This document shows, in pieces, positions 1-10,057 of a DNA stretch of 64,000 nucleotides. A model generated the notes under the pieces. It was not told where the DNA came from. It saw only the letters and a list, made by a program, of their open reading frames with translations, and made no database searches. This stretch comes from Leptospira johnsonii (GTDB taxonomy: Bacteria; Spirochaetota; Leptospiria; Leptospirales; Leptospiraceae). Numbering within the stretch: the first letter of the stretch is position 1; each line of letters opens with the position of its first letter. The stretch is taken from contig NZ_BFAY01000005.1 of the NCBI RefSeq assembly GCF_003112675.1, positions 1-64,000 on the forward strand. Reading direction: 5' to 3'. The translations under genes were made by a program, and so were the position numbers.

Positions 1-1
1 T

Positions 2-3000
2 AAGGGAGAGATCCTCGAGCTGAAAGACACTATCAACACGATGGTGGACCAGTTGAACTCATTTGCTTCCGAGGTAACCCGGGTAGCAAGAGAGGTAGGT
101 ACAGAAGGGAAACTGGGCGGACAGGCAAATGTGCAAGGGGTTGCAGGTATCTGGAAAGATCTTACAGATAGTGTGAACTTCATGGCGAATAACCTTACCA
201 CTCAGGTAAGGGGCATTGCAAAAGTGGTGACCTCAGTAGCAAACGGGGACTTAAAGAAAAAGTTATATTTGGAAGCAAAGGGAGAGATTGCAGAACTCTC
301 GGATACGATAAACGACATGATCGATACCTTGGGATTATTCGGAGACCAGGTAACCACGGTTGCAAAAGAAGTGGGTATCGAAGGAAGATTAGGAGGACAG
401 GCAAGTGTTCCTGGAGCCGCAGGTCTTTGGAGAAACCTTACGGATAACGTAAACCAGCTTGCTTCTAACCTTACCACTCAGGTAAGAGCGATCGCGGAAG
501 TGGCAACTGGTGTGACCAAGGGTGATCTCTCTCGAACTGTAACTATCCAGGCGGCAGGAGAGGTGGCAGCATTATCCGATAACATCAACGAAATGATCCG
601 AAACTTGAGGGAAACCACTCGGATCAATACGGAGCAAGACTGGTTAAAAACAAACCTTGCTAAATTCACAAGATTATTACAAGGACAAAGGAATTTAGTC
701 AACGTAAGTAAACTGATCCTTTCCGAGCTTGCGCCGCTTGTTTCCGCACAACATGGAGCATTTTTCATTACCGAAAACGTGGAAGAAGGTCCGGTGCTCA
801 AACTGCTCGTAAGTTATGCCTACCAAGAAAGGAAGAATGTATCGAATCGTTTTTATCCAGGAGAAGGCCTGATCGGCCAATGTTTCCTAGAAAAAGAAAG
901 GATACTCGTTACTCAGGTACCTTCCAGCTATATCATGATCAATTCGGCTTTAGGAGAAGCTCCTCCTATCAATATAGTCGTCTTACCGGTGTTATTCGAA
1001 GGAGAAGTGAAAGCTGTGATAGAGCTTGCGTCCTTCTCCAACTTCACTCCTATCCATTTGAACTTCTTGGATCAGTTGACGGAAAGTATCGGGATCGTAT
1101 TGAACACGATCGCAGCAGGTATGAGAACGGAAGAACTTCTGATCCAATCTCAAACTCTGACGGAAGAGTTGCAAGGACGCCAAGAAGAATTGACCAGCAC
1201 CAACCAACGTTTGGAAGAACAGGCCAAATCGCTGAAGGCTTCCGAGGATATGCTCAAGGACCAAAGGGAGGAGTTGCAGGAAAAGAACGAAGAATTAGAA
1301 GAAAAAGCAAGACTACTCGCCAAAAAGAACAGCGAGGTAGAAAGAAAAAACAGGGAAGTTGAACAAGCCAGACATTCCTTGGAAGAAAAGGCAAGACAGC
1401 TTGCACTTACCTCCAGATACAAATCCGAGTTCTTAGCGAACATGTCTCATGAGTTAAGGACTCCTTTGAACAATATGCTGATCCTCTCCAGGTTATTGTA
1501 TGATAACGAGAGTAAGAACCTGTCTGAAAAACAGACGGAATACGCTAAAACGATCCATAGTTCCGGAAACGATCTATTGCAGTTGATCAATGATATATTA
1601 GATCTTTCTAAAATTGAATCCGGTAAGATGAGTGTGGATCTGGATTCGGTTTCTATCGAGGAATTAGGGGGCTATTTGGATCGTTCCTTTAGGGAAACTG
1701 CAAGGAATAAGGATCTAAAATTCCAAGTGGAAATAGATCCTGAACTTCCTTCCAGGATCACCACAGATTTGCAGAGGTTACAACAGATCCTCCAAAACCT
1801 TCTCTCCAACGCATTCAAATTTACTCATAAAGGTGGGGTAAAACTGAGAATAGAATCTTCTCCTTCAGGCTGGAGTAAGGATCATAGGATCCTGAACCAA
1901 GCTGGCGGAGTGATCGCGTTTTCTGTGATAGACACTGGTATCGGTATCTCTCTTGAAAAGCAGGGCCTGATCTTTGAAGCATTCCGACAAGCAGACGGTA
2001 GTACTAGTCGGAAGTATGGAGGGACAGGACTAGGACTGTCCATCAGCAAAGAGATCACTCGTATTTTAGGCGGAGAATTAAAACTGGAAAGTGAGCCGGA
2101 AGTAGGAAGTAAGTTCACCTTATACCTTCCAATGGACTATATCCAAGTGGAGGAAAATCCTATCGAGCCGGATTCGATCAAATGGTCTGAGAATTCGGAC
2201 AATGATTCTTCGGGTTCCAGCGATTCCTACGTAAGAAGTAAGATCAAGGCCACTAGAAGAGTTTTAGAGGATGAAACCCAAAACGAATCTAAAGAGAAGG
2301 TTTTGATCATAGAAGAAGATGAAACATTCGCGAAATCCCTATTAGAGATCGCAAAAAGTAATGGGTTCAAGGGAACGGTTGCCTTAGACGGAAAAAGCGG
2401 AATTTCAGTATTACAAGAATCTTCTTTTAATGCTGTCTTGTTGGACGTCCAACTCTCGGATATGGATGGAAGTTTAATCCTGAATTGGTTGAAACGAAAT
2501 CCAAAATTGAGACAAATTCCGGTCCATGTCCTTTCCGGAGAAAACGATTGGAGAAGAAGTTTAGAGATCGGAGCAATTTCTCATTTAAGAAAGCCTGTAG
2601 GAATAGAATCCTTGAACGAGGCATTCGAGAAGATCAAAACCTATTTGCATAAAACTGACAAAACGATTTATGTTTGTGGAATAGAGAAAGAATATTCCGA
2701 ATTTCTAAAGGAGAAACTTACTAGTAAGGATCTTGTTCTGAAGAGTATTGAGTCCGGTCAGGAACTTCTGGACATTCTGCAAAAAGAGATCCCGGATTGT
2801 ATCCTGATTGGGAACGAACTTAAGGATATGTCCGTTTCGGATCTGATTTCCAAAATTAGTCTATTGGATCCGGAAAGAACGTTAATACTATACTATTCAG
2901 ACGAAAAGAATGGCTCGGAAAGTTTTCAAAAGCTTCAATCCTTTAACGGTTCGAATATTCTGAAATTCGTAAATTCTTACGGAACGTCATTAGAAGAGAT

Positions 3001-3430
3001 CAAGATCCATCTGCATGAACCTGAATCTATTTCCAAATCGGGAGACACATATTCTCTCGAAGGGCATAAGGTTTTGATCGTAGATGACGATGTTCGGAAC
3101 ATATTCGCGTTAACGAGTATGTTAGAATTACATAAGATGCAAATACATTATGCGGAGAATGCATTAGATGGAATTCAAATTTTAGAGAAAAATCCGGACA
3201 TAGAAATCGTTCTTATGGACGTGATGATGCCGGATATGGACGGATACGAGGCAATGAAAGTGATCCGATCCAAAGCTGAATTTGTAAATCTCCCTATTTT
3301 AGCGCTTACAGCAAAAGCGATGAAAGGAGATCGAGAAAAATGTATAGAAGCCGGTGCGACCGAATATATTACTAAACCGGTAAGTGTGGACCATTTGCTT
3401 TCTCTGCTTCGGGTATTATTATGCAGGTAG
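2..3430 (+). CDS. Hybrid sensor histidine kinase, HAMP-GAF-HisKA-HATPase-REC3, 5' truncated by window edge
   Basis: The reading frame is open to the left edge, so the true start lies upstream. The visible part starts in HAMP repeats (about two and a half, first ~200 residues, with repeated LTTQVR and GGQA blocks), then a GAF-like domain (~215-360) and a long coiled coil (~365-460). HisKA follows, with SHELRTP and phospho-accepting His about residue 470 counted from the Met at 41, then HATPase_c with DTGIGI and [10 protein letters not shown]. Three receiver-like domains come last: REC1 (Asp ~802), a middle domain that seems to lack the acceptor Asp, and REC3 ([10 protein letters not shown], Asp ~1060). 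Tandem HAMP plus hybrid REC resembles osmosensing group III kinases. The input signal is unknown. It overlaps the next gene by 10 bp, so the two are probably co-transcribed. Confidence 0.93.
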   Translation, partial: KGEILELKDTINTMVDQLNSFASEVTRVAREVGTEGKLGGQANVQGVAGIWKDLTDSVNFMANNLTTQVRGIAKVVTSVANGDLKKKLYLEAKGEIAELSDTINDMIDTLGLFGDQVTTVAKEVGIEGRLGGQASVPGAAGLWRNLTDNVNQLASNLTTQVRAIAEVATGVTKGDLSRTVTIQAAGEVAALSDNINEMIRNLRETTRINTEQDWLKTNLAKFTRLLQGQRNLVNVSKLILSELAPLVSAQHGAFFITENVEEGPVLKLLVSYAYQERKNVSNRFYPGEGLIGQCFLEKERILVTQVPSSYIMINSALGEAPPINIVVLPVLFEGEVKAVIELASFSNFTPIHLNFLDQLTESIGIVLNTIAAGMRTEELLIQSQTLTEELQGRQEELTSTNQRLEEQAKSLKASEDMLKDQREELQEKNEELEEKARLLAKKNSEVERKNREVEQARHSLEEKARQLALTSRYKSEFLANMSHELRTPLNNMLILSRLLYDNESKNLSEKQTEYAKTIHSSGNDLLQLINDILDLSKIESGKMSVDLDSVSIEELGGYLDRSFRETARNKDLKFQVEIDPELPSRITTDLQRLQQILQNLLSNAFKFTHKGGVKLRIESSPSGWSKDHRILNQAGGVIAFSVIDTGIGISLEKQGLIFEAFRQADGSTSRKYGGTGLGLSISKEITRILGGELKLESEPEVGSKFTLYLPMDYIQVEENPIEPDSIKWSENSDNDSSGSSDSYVRSKIKATRRVLEDETQNESKEKVLIIEEDETFAKSLLEIAKSNGFKGTVALDGKSGISVLQESSFNAVLLDVQLSDMDGSLILNWLKRNPKLRQIPVHVLSGENDWRRSLEIGAISHLRKPVGIESLNEAFEKIKTYLHKTDKTIYVCGIEKEYSEFLKEKLTSKDLVLKSIESGQELLDILQKEIPDCILIGNELKDMSVSDLISKISLLDPERTLILYYSDEKNGSESFQKLQSFNGSNILKFVNSYGTSLEEIKIHLHEPESISKSGDTYSLEGHKVLIVDDDVRNIFALTSMLELHKMQIHYAENALDGIQILEKNPDIEIVLMDVMMPDMDGYEAMKVIRSKAEFVNLPILALTAKAMKGDREKCIEAGATEYITKPVSVDHLLSLLRVLLCR

Positions 3431-4608
3431 ATATGGAACAGCCAATGAAAGTAAGTATCTTACTCGTAGATGACCATGCGGATAATCTACAGGTAATGGA
3501 GCATATTCTTAAGAGCCCTGAAATGAATTTGATCAAGGCGAGCTCTGGAGAAGCTGCATTGAAAGCGCTTTTGGACGAACCGGAAGAAGTCGCATTGATC
3601 TTCATGGACGTGAGAATGCCAGGAATGGACGGCTTCGAAGCTGCGGCATTGATCCGACAGAGAGAAAAATGTGCTAAGATCCCGATCATCTTTCTCACCG
3701 CTTATGCAAATAACGAAACTGGAATGTTCAAAGGATATTCTTTAGGGGCAGTGGACTTCTTAGTAAAACCTACTGCGCCAGAAATATTGAGATCCAAGGC
3801 TGCCGTATTCGTAGATCTACATAAGAAAAACAAAATATTAAGGATCCAAGAAGAACTTTTAAGGCAAAGTCATGACGAGCTGGAGGTCCGTGTAGAAGAA
3901 AGGACTTTCGAGCTGCATAGAGTAAACAACGAGTTGCTGACTGAGATAGCGGAACGAAAAAGAGCGGAAGAAGCATTGACCGCTTCCTTAAAGGAAAAGG
4001 AAGTTCTACTCAGAGAGATCCATCATAGAGTTAAGAACAATCTTCAGATTGTTTCCAGTATCCTAAGTTTACAAGGAAACTATATAACGGATCGTAAGTC
4101 TCTGGAAATGTTCCAAGACTGCCAATCCAGGATCAAATCCATAGCTCTGATCCATGAGCTGTTATATCAAAATGAGGATCTGGCACATACCGACTTCCAG
4201 GAATATCTGAACAGTTTGGTGACCAATCTTCTGAGGACCTATAGGGTAAATTCCAGGATACGATTCGAAATACATGCAGAATCGGTTCATCTAACGTTGG
4301 ATACAGCGATCCATTGTGGATTGATAGTAACGGAGTTAGTCACCAATTCGCTGAAATACGGATTTAAAGATCGAGATGAGGGGACGATCCAAATCTCTAT
4401 TATATCTAAATATGATGAGTATTCTTTGACCGTAGAAGATGATGGGGTAGGTTTTCCGGAAGAAATTGACTATCGACAAACGGATTCTTTGGGTTTACAA
4501 TTAGTCAATACTTTGACCCATCAAATAGACGGAAGTTTGATCTTGGATCGGAGCAAGGGGACTAAGTTCACCTTAGTCTTTCGAGAAAGGAGCCGAGTCC
4601 GAAAATGA
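3421..4608 (+). CDS. Response regulator-histidine kinase fusion (REC-HisKA_2-HATPase)
   Basis: A soluble 395-residue protein. An N-terminal receiver domain (FMDVRMPGMDG, Asp ~63) is followed by a coiled coil (~125-195), then a HisKA_2-type dimerisation domain with the EIHHRVKNNLQ motif (His ~201/202) and a C-terminal HATPase domain (TNSLKYGF N-box, DDGVGF). HisKA_2 kinases form a family apart from classical HisKA. With an N-terminal REC it can take phosphate from the upstream hybrid kinase or be gated by it. Start alternatives are ATG 3421, 3433 and 3445; none has a strong Shine-Dalgarno sequence. Its end overlaps the next gene by 4 bp (ATGA), which supports one operon. Confidence 0.9.
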   Translation: MQVDMEQPMKVSILLVDDHADNLQVMEHILKSPEMNLIKASSGEAALKALLDEPEEVALIFMDVRMPGMDGFEAAALIRQREKCAKIPIIFLTAYANNETGMFKGYSLGAVDFLVKPTAPEILRSKAAVFVDLHKKNKILRIQEELLRQSHDELEVRVEERTFELHRVNNELLTEIAERKRAEEALTASLKEKEVLLREIHHRVKNNLQIVSSILSLQGNYITDRKSLEMFQDCQSRIKSIALIHELLYQNEDLAHTDFQEYLNSLVTNLLRTYRVNSRIRFEIHAESVHLTLDTAIHCGLIVTELVTNSLKYGFKDRDEGTIQISIISKYDEYSLTVEDDGVGFPEEIDYRQTDSLGLQLVNTLTHQIDGSLILDRSKGTKFTLVFRERSRVRK

Positions 4609-5084
4609 TCTCCAGCGAAGCAAAAATACTGATCGTAGAAGACGAGAGTATCGTAGCCAAGGATATACTTAGCAAATTGTCTGATCTAGGTTATGATTTC
4701 GTAACTATCGCTTCTACAGGGAATGAAGCGTTAAAAAAAGTTTATTTAGATAAACCGGACCTTCTACTCATGGATATAATGTTATCCAGAGGAAATTACG
4801 ACGGGATAGAGACAGTCCAGGAAATTTTGGATAAGATGGATCTGCCAGTGATCTATCTAACCGCTTACGCGGACGAGTCTACTCTTCTTCGTAGTAAGCC
4901 CACAAGGCCGTATGGATATCTATTAAAACCTTTTCAGACCAAGGAATTGCAGATAGCGATAGAGATCGCTTTGAACAAACATGGACTGGATAAAAAAAGA
5001 AAAAGAGAAAGAAGGAATATGTCTGCAATCTTGCATGGCGTGAAGGATCTTATCAAAAATTCTTCGGAAGAAGCGGGCGTTTGA
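4605..5084 (+). CDS. Single-domain response regulator (REC with short tail)
   Basis: A 159-residue protein with a receiver domain (LIVEDESIVAKDI acidic pocket; LLMDIML acceptor Asp; YLTAYAD switch Thr; KPF conserved Lys) and a basic C-terminal tail of about 35 residues without a recognisable output domain. It resembles the REC proteins that accompany HisKA_2/HWE kinases. Translationally coupled to the kinase before it (4 bp overlap), so it is the likely phosphotransfer partner. The target is unknown. Confidence 0.88.
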   Translation: MISSEAKILIVEDESIVAKDILSKLSDLGYDFVTIASTGNEALKKVYLDKPDLLLMDIMLSRGNYDGIETVQEILDKMDLPVIYLTAYADESTLLRSKPTRPYGYLLKPFQTKELQIAIEIALNKHGLDKKRKRERRNMSAILHGVKDLIKNSSEEAGV

Positions 5085-5144
5085 TCTAATTTGAGATACA
5101 ATGATATTTGAATTTTATAAAGTTGAAATATTTTCGGAGATGAA

Positions 5145-5906
5145 ATGAAGGATACTAGGATTTTGATTGTAGAGGACGAGGGACTTGTTGCCCAGGATAT
5201 CCGACATCGACTAGTAAGGATGGGGTATCCGGAACCTAGCATTGCTAGCACAGGTGAGACTGCTGTAAAACAGGCAATAGCACTCCAGCCTGATCTGATA
5301 CTGATCGATATAGTTCTGGCAAATGGATATTTGGATGGAATAGATGCTGCCAAAAGGATCAGAAAGTTTTTGGACGTTCCTATTGTTTATATTACTGCCT
5401 CTTCCGACTCCCAGACATTAACTAGAGCGAAATTGACCGAACCTAATGCGTATATTCTGAAACCTTTTCAAACCAGAGAATTGCAGATAGTGATCGAACT
5501 CATCCTTTACAAACACCAGGTAGAAAAGGAATTGATGGAAAAGGCGAGACTGGTTTCCGCCGAGCTTCGAAGTATGCAGGAAGGGGTGATCGCTTTCGAT
5601 TCGAAGGGACAGATCTCCTTTATGAATTTATCCGCGGAGAAGCTGACTGGTTGGTTGGAGTCGGACGCTATCGGAAAACCTCTCGGTGACGTGCTGAGTA
5701 TGAAAAATCTTCCGGATATGGAAAACTTCGAGTTGGAGAATCATTTTGCGGAAAAAATCCCTCTCGAGTCGGTTCCCTCTCACGGACTCTTACTTTCTAA
5801 GAACGGACTGAGCACAGAGGTGTTTACATTTACTAAGTCCGTTCCTAAAAGTAAGGAAGTCGATGTAGATCGTATTTTGGTAATAAGAGATTACGTAAAA
5901 AAATAG
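5145..5906 (+). CDS. Response regulator with C-terminal PAS domain
   Basis: A 253-residue protein. REC (~1-120; LIVEDEGLVAQDI, LILIDIVL acceptor, YITASSD, KPFQTRELQI) is followed by a short helix and a PAS domain (~135-235; MQEGVIAFDSKGQISFMN, SAEKLTGW). There is no kinase, DNA-binding or cyclase domain. REC is closely similar to that of the preceding gene, which suggests duplication. A GGAG ribosome-binding site lies at 5137-5140. It ends only 4 bp from the convergent TonB receptor gene. Confidence 0.87.
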   Translation: MKDTRILIVEDEGLVAQDIRHRLVRMGYPEPSIASTGETAVKQAIALQPDLILIDIVLANGYLDGIDAAKRIRKFLDVPIVYITASSDSQTLTRAKLTEPNAYILKPFQTRELQIVIELILYKHQVEKELMEKARLVSAELRSMQEGVIAFDSKGQISFMNLSAEKLTGWLESDAIGKPLGDVLSMKNLPDMENFELENHFAEKIPLESVPSHGLLLSKNGLSTEVFTFTKSVPKSKEVDVDRILVIRDYVKK

Positions 5907-5910
5907 ATCC

Positions 5911-8061
5911 TTAAAAAGAAGTTCTCATTGAAAATCGTATCGATCTAGGTTGAGCGGGATGGGTATGTATGTCATTGTATCCTCCATCATTCGGGCCGAC
6001 CGGTTCATTCTTTAATCTGGAAGCATAATAATAATCTATATCACTTACATGAGCATTCAGTAAATTGAATACTTCGAAAACGATACTTAGATCTTCTCCG
6101 AAGTTTCTTCCGAACTGAAAATTCACAGTAGTGGTTGCAGGGGAGCGGACTGTATTGTCTTCGATCAAAGAACGATTTCCGAAATATCTCACCCTAAGAG
6201 TCCCGAAAAAGCCATCAGGATTTTTTAAAGTAATCCCCGATGCTAATGTATGACGGATGGATCCAGGGATATAATTCCCGGAAGGATCCTCATCCCTGAA
6301 CCTGGATCTGGAAGTGGCGAAGTCCGCGTCTATCATGAGCCAAGAATTATAAGAATAATAATTGGCCCATTCGAATCCTTTGCGAGTGCTGGGTCTACTC
6401 GCTTCGGTAGTTCCGTTGTCTCCCGTAAACAAGAGTTCGGAATTCATATCCAGTTGCCAAACGGAGAATGTCGATTGCCAACCGTGGATTGGTTCGGTTC
6501 TGAGTCCAACTTCTCCACCTCTTGTTTGGACTAATGGATCAGCAGGGTCCGTTTTTTGGACCACTCCTCTTGCATCGTTGCTGTGGAATCCGTATCCACC
6601 GCTTATATAAAATTCCGTCTTAAACCAAGGTCCTATGATGATGCTTCCTTTGGGACTGTAGATGCTTGTGTTTCTTTCCGCTCTTTCCTTAGTGCCCCAA
6701 TCGTCTACGTTGAATTTATAATAATCTCCTCTCAGTCCAAGCACCGTCCTGAATTTTTTAGACCATTGTATCTTGTTTTCATAATATATCCCGGAACTGA
6801 GCTGTATGATCCCATCTTCTCTTAGAGTTTCCAATCTGGCCCTTTTCTCAGTATGAAAAAGACCATTCTGGATATAATCCCTTCTGATCTGAAGTCCGAT
6901 CGTGTTCTCCATACGGATCCCCAAAAATTCGCTGATATCCTTATAACTGGATTTACTGCCTGCGATCGTTCTACGATCTGCTTGTTCATGTTGGTCTCCT
7001 CTTTCGTGATCGTCCAAATAATAAGTGAAGTTGGCGAATAATCGTAAATCGTAATATATTCCGTAAAATTGTGTTTTTGCCTCGTATCCCTTTTCTAAAC
7101 GATGAGCTTCTAAATTAATACTGGCCCTATTGGACCATCCACCATCGTTATGATCCACACTTTCGAATCTACTTAAACCTGAATCGGGATCCAACCAGGA
7201 ATCACCCATCCTAAGGGCTCTCTTAGGTGCCTGTCCTGTTGAATGCCAACTTCCTCTGTAACCCATAAGACTGATACTGAACCCTTTCTGTTTATCTCCT
7301 ACGGAATAACTTGTAACCCCATTCACTCTTCGAAAGTTATCCGAAATCACCCAAGGACCGTCGTTATGAGATACCTCGAATGCATATAAAAGATCTCCTG
7401 GGCCTAGTTTATGGGATTTCGCGATCAGAGCTCGTGCATAACCCAATGTCCCGCCTTCTACATTAGCAATTCCTTTTGCCAGACTTTTAAAATAAGAAAT
7501 ATTGAATGCGCCTGCGGAAGCAAAATCCCCTTGGTCGGCGTAGTAGACACCCTTCTTGTATTGCATTTGTTCCACAAGTTCCGGGATAAGGAAGTTTAGA
7601 TCTGTATAACCTTGCCCATGAGCGTGACTAACGTTATTAACAGGCATTCCCTCCACATTGGAAGCGAGATCCGTTCCGTGATCCAAGTTAAAACCTCTTA
7701 GAAAGAATTGGTTAGCTTTTCCTCCACCGCTATGTTGGGTTACGATCACACCTGGGATCAACTCTGCAACTTCCCCCTGCCTCATGATAGGTCTTGTTTT
7801 GATCTGATCGGAACCCACTACACCTTCACTTGCGGAAGAAGCTATGCCTATCAAGTTGGATCTTCTGTCTCTGATCACGATCGCATCCGGTTTGTATTCG
7901 GAGATCTTTTTTCTGAGCTCCAATTTTTCCGCTTCCGTCCTTCCGTTTCCGTTAGTCGGTTTTGCTTCCTGATCTTGGGAATATATAGGAAAGAAGGTCG
8001 CACAAACAAAGTACGATAAGGATATGCCTAGAGCGGCAATCCAAAGAATGTTTTGCTTCAT
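5911..8061 (-). CDS. TonB-dependent outer-membrane receptor under cobalamin riboswitch control (BtuB-like role)
   Basis: A 716-residue protein with an N-terminal signal peptide. The plug domain (~75-190) contains the conserved patterns AELIPGVIVTQHSG, NQFFLRGFNLDHGTD and a His-containing stretch SHAHGQGYTDLNFL. A ~520-residue beta-barrel ends in Phe (SMRTSF), as usual for outer-membrane barrels. Such receptors import scarce ligands with energy from TonB-ExbBD. A cobalamin riboswitch lies directly upstream on the same strand, and the gene follows the cob operon, so a corrinoid is the likely ligand. By sequence alone it is not a clear BtuB orthologue; the His-rich plug motif occurs in receptors suspected of handling metal complexes, so a cobalt or nickel chelate is the alternative. 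Confidence 0.9.
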   Translation of the reverse strand: MKQNILWIAALGISLSYFVCATFFPIYSQDQEAKPTNGNGRTEAEKLELRKKISEYKPDAIVIRDRRSNLIGIASSASEGVVGSDQIKTRPIMRQGEVAELIPGVIVTQHSGGGKANQFFLRGFNLDHGTDLASNVEGMPVNNVSHAHGQGYTDLNFLIPELVEQMQYKKGVYYADQGDFASAGAFNISYFKSLAKGIANVEGGTLGYARALIAKSHKLGPGDLLYAFEVSHNDGPWVISDNFRRVNGVTSYSVGDKQKGFSISLMGYRGSWHSTGQAPKRALRMGDSWLDPDSGLSRFESVDHNDGGWSNRASINLEAHRLEKGYEAKTQFYGIYYDLRLFANFTYYLDDHERGDQHEQADRRTIAGSKSSYKDISEFLGIRMENTIGLQIRRDYIQNGLFHTEKRARLETLREDGIIQLSSGIYYENKIQWSKKFRTVLGLRGDYYKFNVDDWGTKERAERNTSIYSPKGSIIIGPWFKTEFYISGGYGFHSNDARGVVQKTDPADPLVQTRGGEVGLRTEPIHGWQSTFSVWQLDMNSELLFTGDNGTTEASRPSTRKGFEWANYYSYNSWLMIDADFATSRSRFRDEDPSGNYIPGSIRHTLASGITLKNPDGFFGTLRVRYFGNRSLIEDNTVRSPATTTVNFQFGRNFGEDLSIVFEVFNLLNAHVSDIDYYYASRLKNEPVGPNDGGYNDIHTHPAQPRSIRFSMRTSF

Positions 8062-8187
8062 GTTTTCGTCCGTTTTCTTTGGAAAACTTCCGAAACAGGG
8101 ATAAACTAATATGTGTTAGTTTAATTTAAGTAAAAATAAGAATATATGAATTCTTTAATGTACAAAATTAAGGATTTATCCTGGTCC

Positions 8188-8216
8188 CGGAGCCCCGATT
8201 TGTAACTTCCGGGGCC
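8188..8216 (-). other. GC-rich hairpin between riboswitch and receptor gene
   Basis: GCCCCG (8192-8197) pairs with CGGGGC (8210-8215) across a 12-nt loop. It sits downstream of the riboswitch aptamer on the transcribed strand. No U-tract follows, so it is not a standard intrinsic terminator. It may be part of the expression platform or a stabilising element of the leader. Confidence 0.4.
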
Positions 8217-8229
8217 CTTCGCGATGCAC

Positions 8230-8400
8230 GGACGTGCTTGGCGAGAATGCAAACCTACCTAACCTCGAGGTTATAGTCTGCAGGGAGATCTGGCTTGCGG
8301 AATAAAAGCAGAAAGATAATATCTTTCTGATCAAACTTCCGATCACAGTTGCGGGTCAGCGTGGGAATTACACCCAACTTCATCCTGAAAGTTAAGACGA
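8230..8400 (-). promoter_or_regulatory. Cobalamin riboswitch upstream of TonB-dependent receptor
   Basis: Read on the minus strand, 8336-8375 carries the highly conserved cobalamin aptamer core (GGTGTAATTCCCACGCTG followed by ACCCGCAACTGTG). The B12-box-like segment AAGCCAGATCTCCCTGC lies at 8280-8296. The region between them is shorter than in the riboswitch at 27.1 kb: the separate CACTG-type segment is not obvious, so it may be a compact variant. The aptamer ends about 170 nt before the start codon. High cobalamin should reduce expression of the receptor. Boundaries are approximate. Confidence 0.85.
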
Positions 8401-8500
8401 TCTTTTGAATCGATATGATTTGTTCAATGAAAAAAGTTTTATCAGTTTTAAAAAAGGTCGTTCTAATTATTCTTACACTCGTATAAATTTTTTTCCGAAT

Positions 8501-9076
8501 CTACAACGAAAGAAATAATTCCAATACCTCGCAGTTTTTGAGTTTAGAATGAGGAAATTCTTTCAAAGAAAAGCGCTCATAAAATCTAGAAAGAACAAAT
8601 CCGTGGCTGCAAACAGCAATATTTTTTTTGCCATACATTTTCAATAAATATAATATAGTCTCGATGATCCTTGACTCCGCTTCTGATTTACTTTCTCCTC
8701 CTGGAAATCGAAATTGATCGTGGATCCGTTCCGGGCTTTTCCAAGCGAAATAGGATTCTTCTCCGAATGTGTTAGACAACTCTGATTCTAAGATTCCCTG
8801 TGCTTCTCCTAATTGGATTTCCCTTAATCCTGGATGATAAATAATCTCTGTTCCTAACTTGTGAGAGATCTGCTCCGACGTTTCTTTTGCTCTTTTTAAG
8901 TCGCTACTTAAGATAAGTTCTATTCCAGTATCCTTCAGTTTAATTGCCAACTTGGAAGCCTGTTCTTTCCCATATTCGGAAAGGGAAGTGTCTGTCTGTC
9001 CTTGTAATCTTCTCTCTCTGTTCCATTCTGTCTCACCATGTCGAATTAGAAAAAGTTGATATTCTTCTTTTTTCAT
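8501..9076 (-). CDS. Histidine phosphatase family protein, candidate alpha-ribazole phosphatase (second cobC-like)
   Basis: A 191-residue protein with the phosphoglycerate-mutase-like signature LIRHGETEWN near the N terminus (catalytic His), LSSDLKRAKET, a GE motif (IQLGEAQGI) and the second catalytic His in VCSHG. In cobalamin operons this family is usually CobC, which removes phosphate from alpha-ribazole-5'-phosphate or adenosylcobalamin-5'-phosphate. It is the last gene of the operon, 15 bp after cbiB. A second family member lies at 13193-13822, so the division of labour is unclear. Confidence 0.85.
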   Translation of the reverse strand: MKKEEYQLFLIRHGETEWNRERRLQGQTDTSLSEYGKEQASKLAIKLKDTGIELILSSDLKRAKETSEQISHKLGTEIIYHPGLREIQLGEAQGILESELSNTFGEESYFAWKSPERIHDQFRFPGGESKSEAESRIIETILYLLKMYGKKNIAVCSHGFVLSRFYERFSLKEFPHSKLKNCEVLELFLSL

Positions 9077-9091
9077 AGAATAAATATGAGA

Positions 9092-10057
9092 TTAGAAGAA
9101 GGTCCCAAACATCAAATGGACGACCTGTCCCAGGCCTAAAAATAGAACGGAGGAAAGAATGGAGGTTAAGAATATAATTTTATTCGCATCTAAGATCAGA
9201 TTTGGGGCCAATTTTCGATCTGGATCGCCTAATTTTGGTTTCTCGCTTGGAATTCCCGAGTAATAATTCCGTCCCCCTAATTGGATTTTTAAGGCACCTG
9301 CTAAAGCCGATTCACAAAGTCCTGAATTGGGACTTGGATGCTTTCTGCCGTCTCGGATCATTATTTTAAAAGATCTTATGGGATAGAAACCTAAAATAGC
9401 GGAAGAAACACAAAGTAAAGGAGCAGTCAATCTCGCCGGAATATAATTTGCCAGATCATCCATTCTGGCGGAAGCCCAACCGAATTTCAGATAGGTGCTG
9501 TTTTTATAACCAAAGAGTGAATCCAAAGTATTAATAGAACGATAGAGCATCGCAAGTGTTGGCCCTCCCAGGGCTGCAAAAAAGAGCGGGGCAGTGACCC
9601 CATCCACTAAACTTTCTCCCACACTTTCCAGACCGGCTCTGACTATCTCAGGCTCTCCTAAATTCGCAGTATCTCTACCTACGATCTTTCCCACCATGAT
9701 TCTGGCTTTTTCCAGATCATTTTCGTGAAGTGCAGAATACACATCCTTACTATGATCTAATAGATCTTTTAACGCGATACTTGTGTAAATGAAAAATGTG
9801 GATGCTAATTCTCCCAAAAATGGATGAAGGTGCTGTGACAATTTTATGATCATCCAAGGGAATATAAAGGAAATAGAATATATGGAAAATGCAGTGATAA
9901 TGCCTGCAAATCTTTCGGAAGAGAAGTGTTTCCTTGTGGACTTCTCCATATATCTTGCAAGTTTTCCGATCAATCTAACCGGATGCGGAAAACCTTGCGG
10001 ATCTCCAAAGCCCAGATCAAGCAGTAAAGAAGCGGGAAGGATCCAGATTGAGTTCAT
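9092..10057 (-). CDS. cbiB: Adenosylcobinamide-phosphate synthase CbiB
   Basis: A 321-residue membrane protein with several hydrophobic segments and the family's conserved features: LLLDLGFGDPQGFPHPVRLIG near the N terminus, SVGESLVDGVTAPLFFAALGG in the middle and the PNSG(L)CESALAGAL segment. CbiB joins adenosylcobyric acid to aminopropanol (phosphate), producing adenosylcobinamide (phosphate). Length is typical. The start overlaps the end of the cobD-cbiP fusion by 4 bp, so the enzyme that makes the aminopropanol phosphate and the one that uses it are translationally coupled. Confidence 0.95.
   Translation of the reverse strand: MNSIWILPASLLLDLGFGDPQGFPHPVRLIGKLARYMEKSTRKHFSSERFAGIITAFSIYSISFIFPWMIIKLSQHLHPFLGELASTFFIYTSIALKDLLDHSKDVYSALHENDLEKARIMVGKIVGRDTANLGEPEIVRAGLESVGESLVDGVTAPLFFAALGGPTLAMLYRSINTLDSLFGYKNSTYLKFGWASARMDDLANYIPARLTAPLLCVSSAILGFYPIRSFKIMIRDGRKHPSPNSGLCESALAGALKIQLGGRNYYSGIPSEKPKLGDPDRKLAPNLILDANKIIFLTSILSSVLFLGLGQVVHLMFGTFF

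Noticed and set aside
880..1362. 160-residue plus-strand ORF inside the hybrid kinase
   Set aside because: It overlaps the GAF and coiled-coil coding frame; the +1 frame is basic and low-complexity, with no family resemblance.
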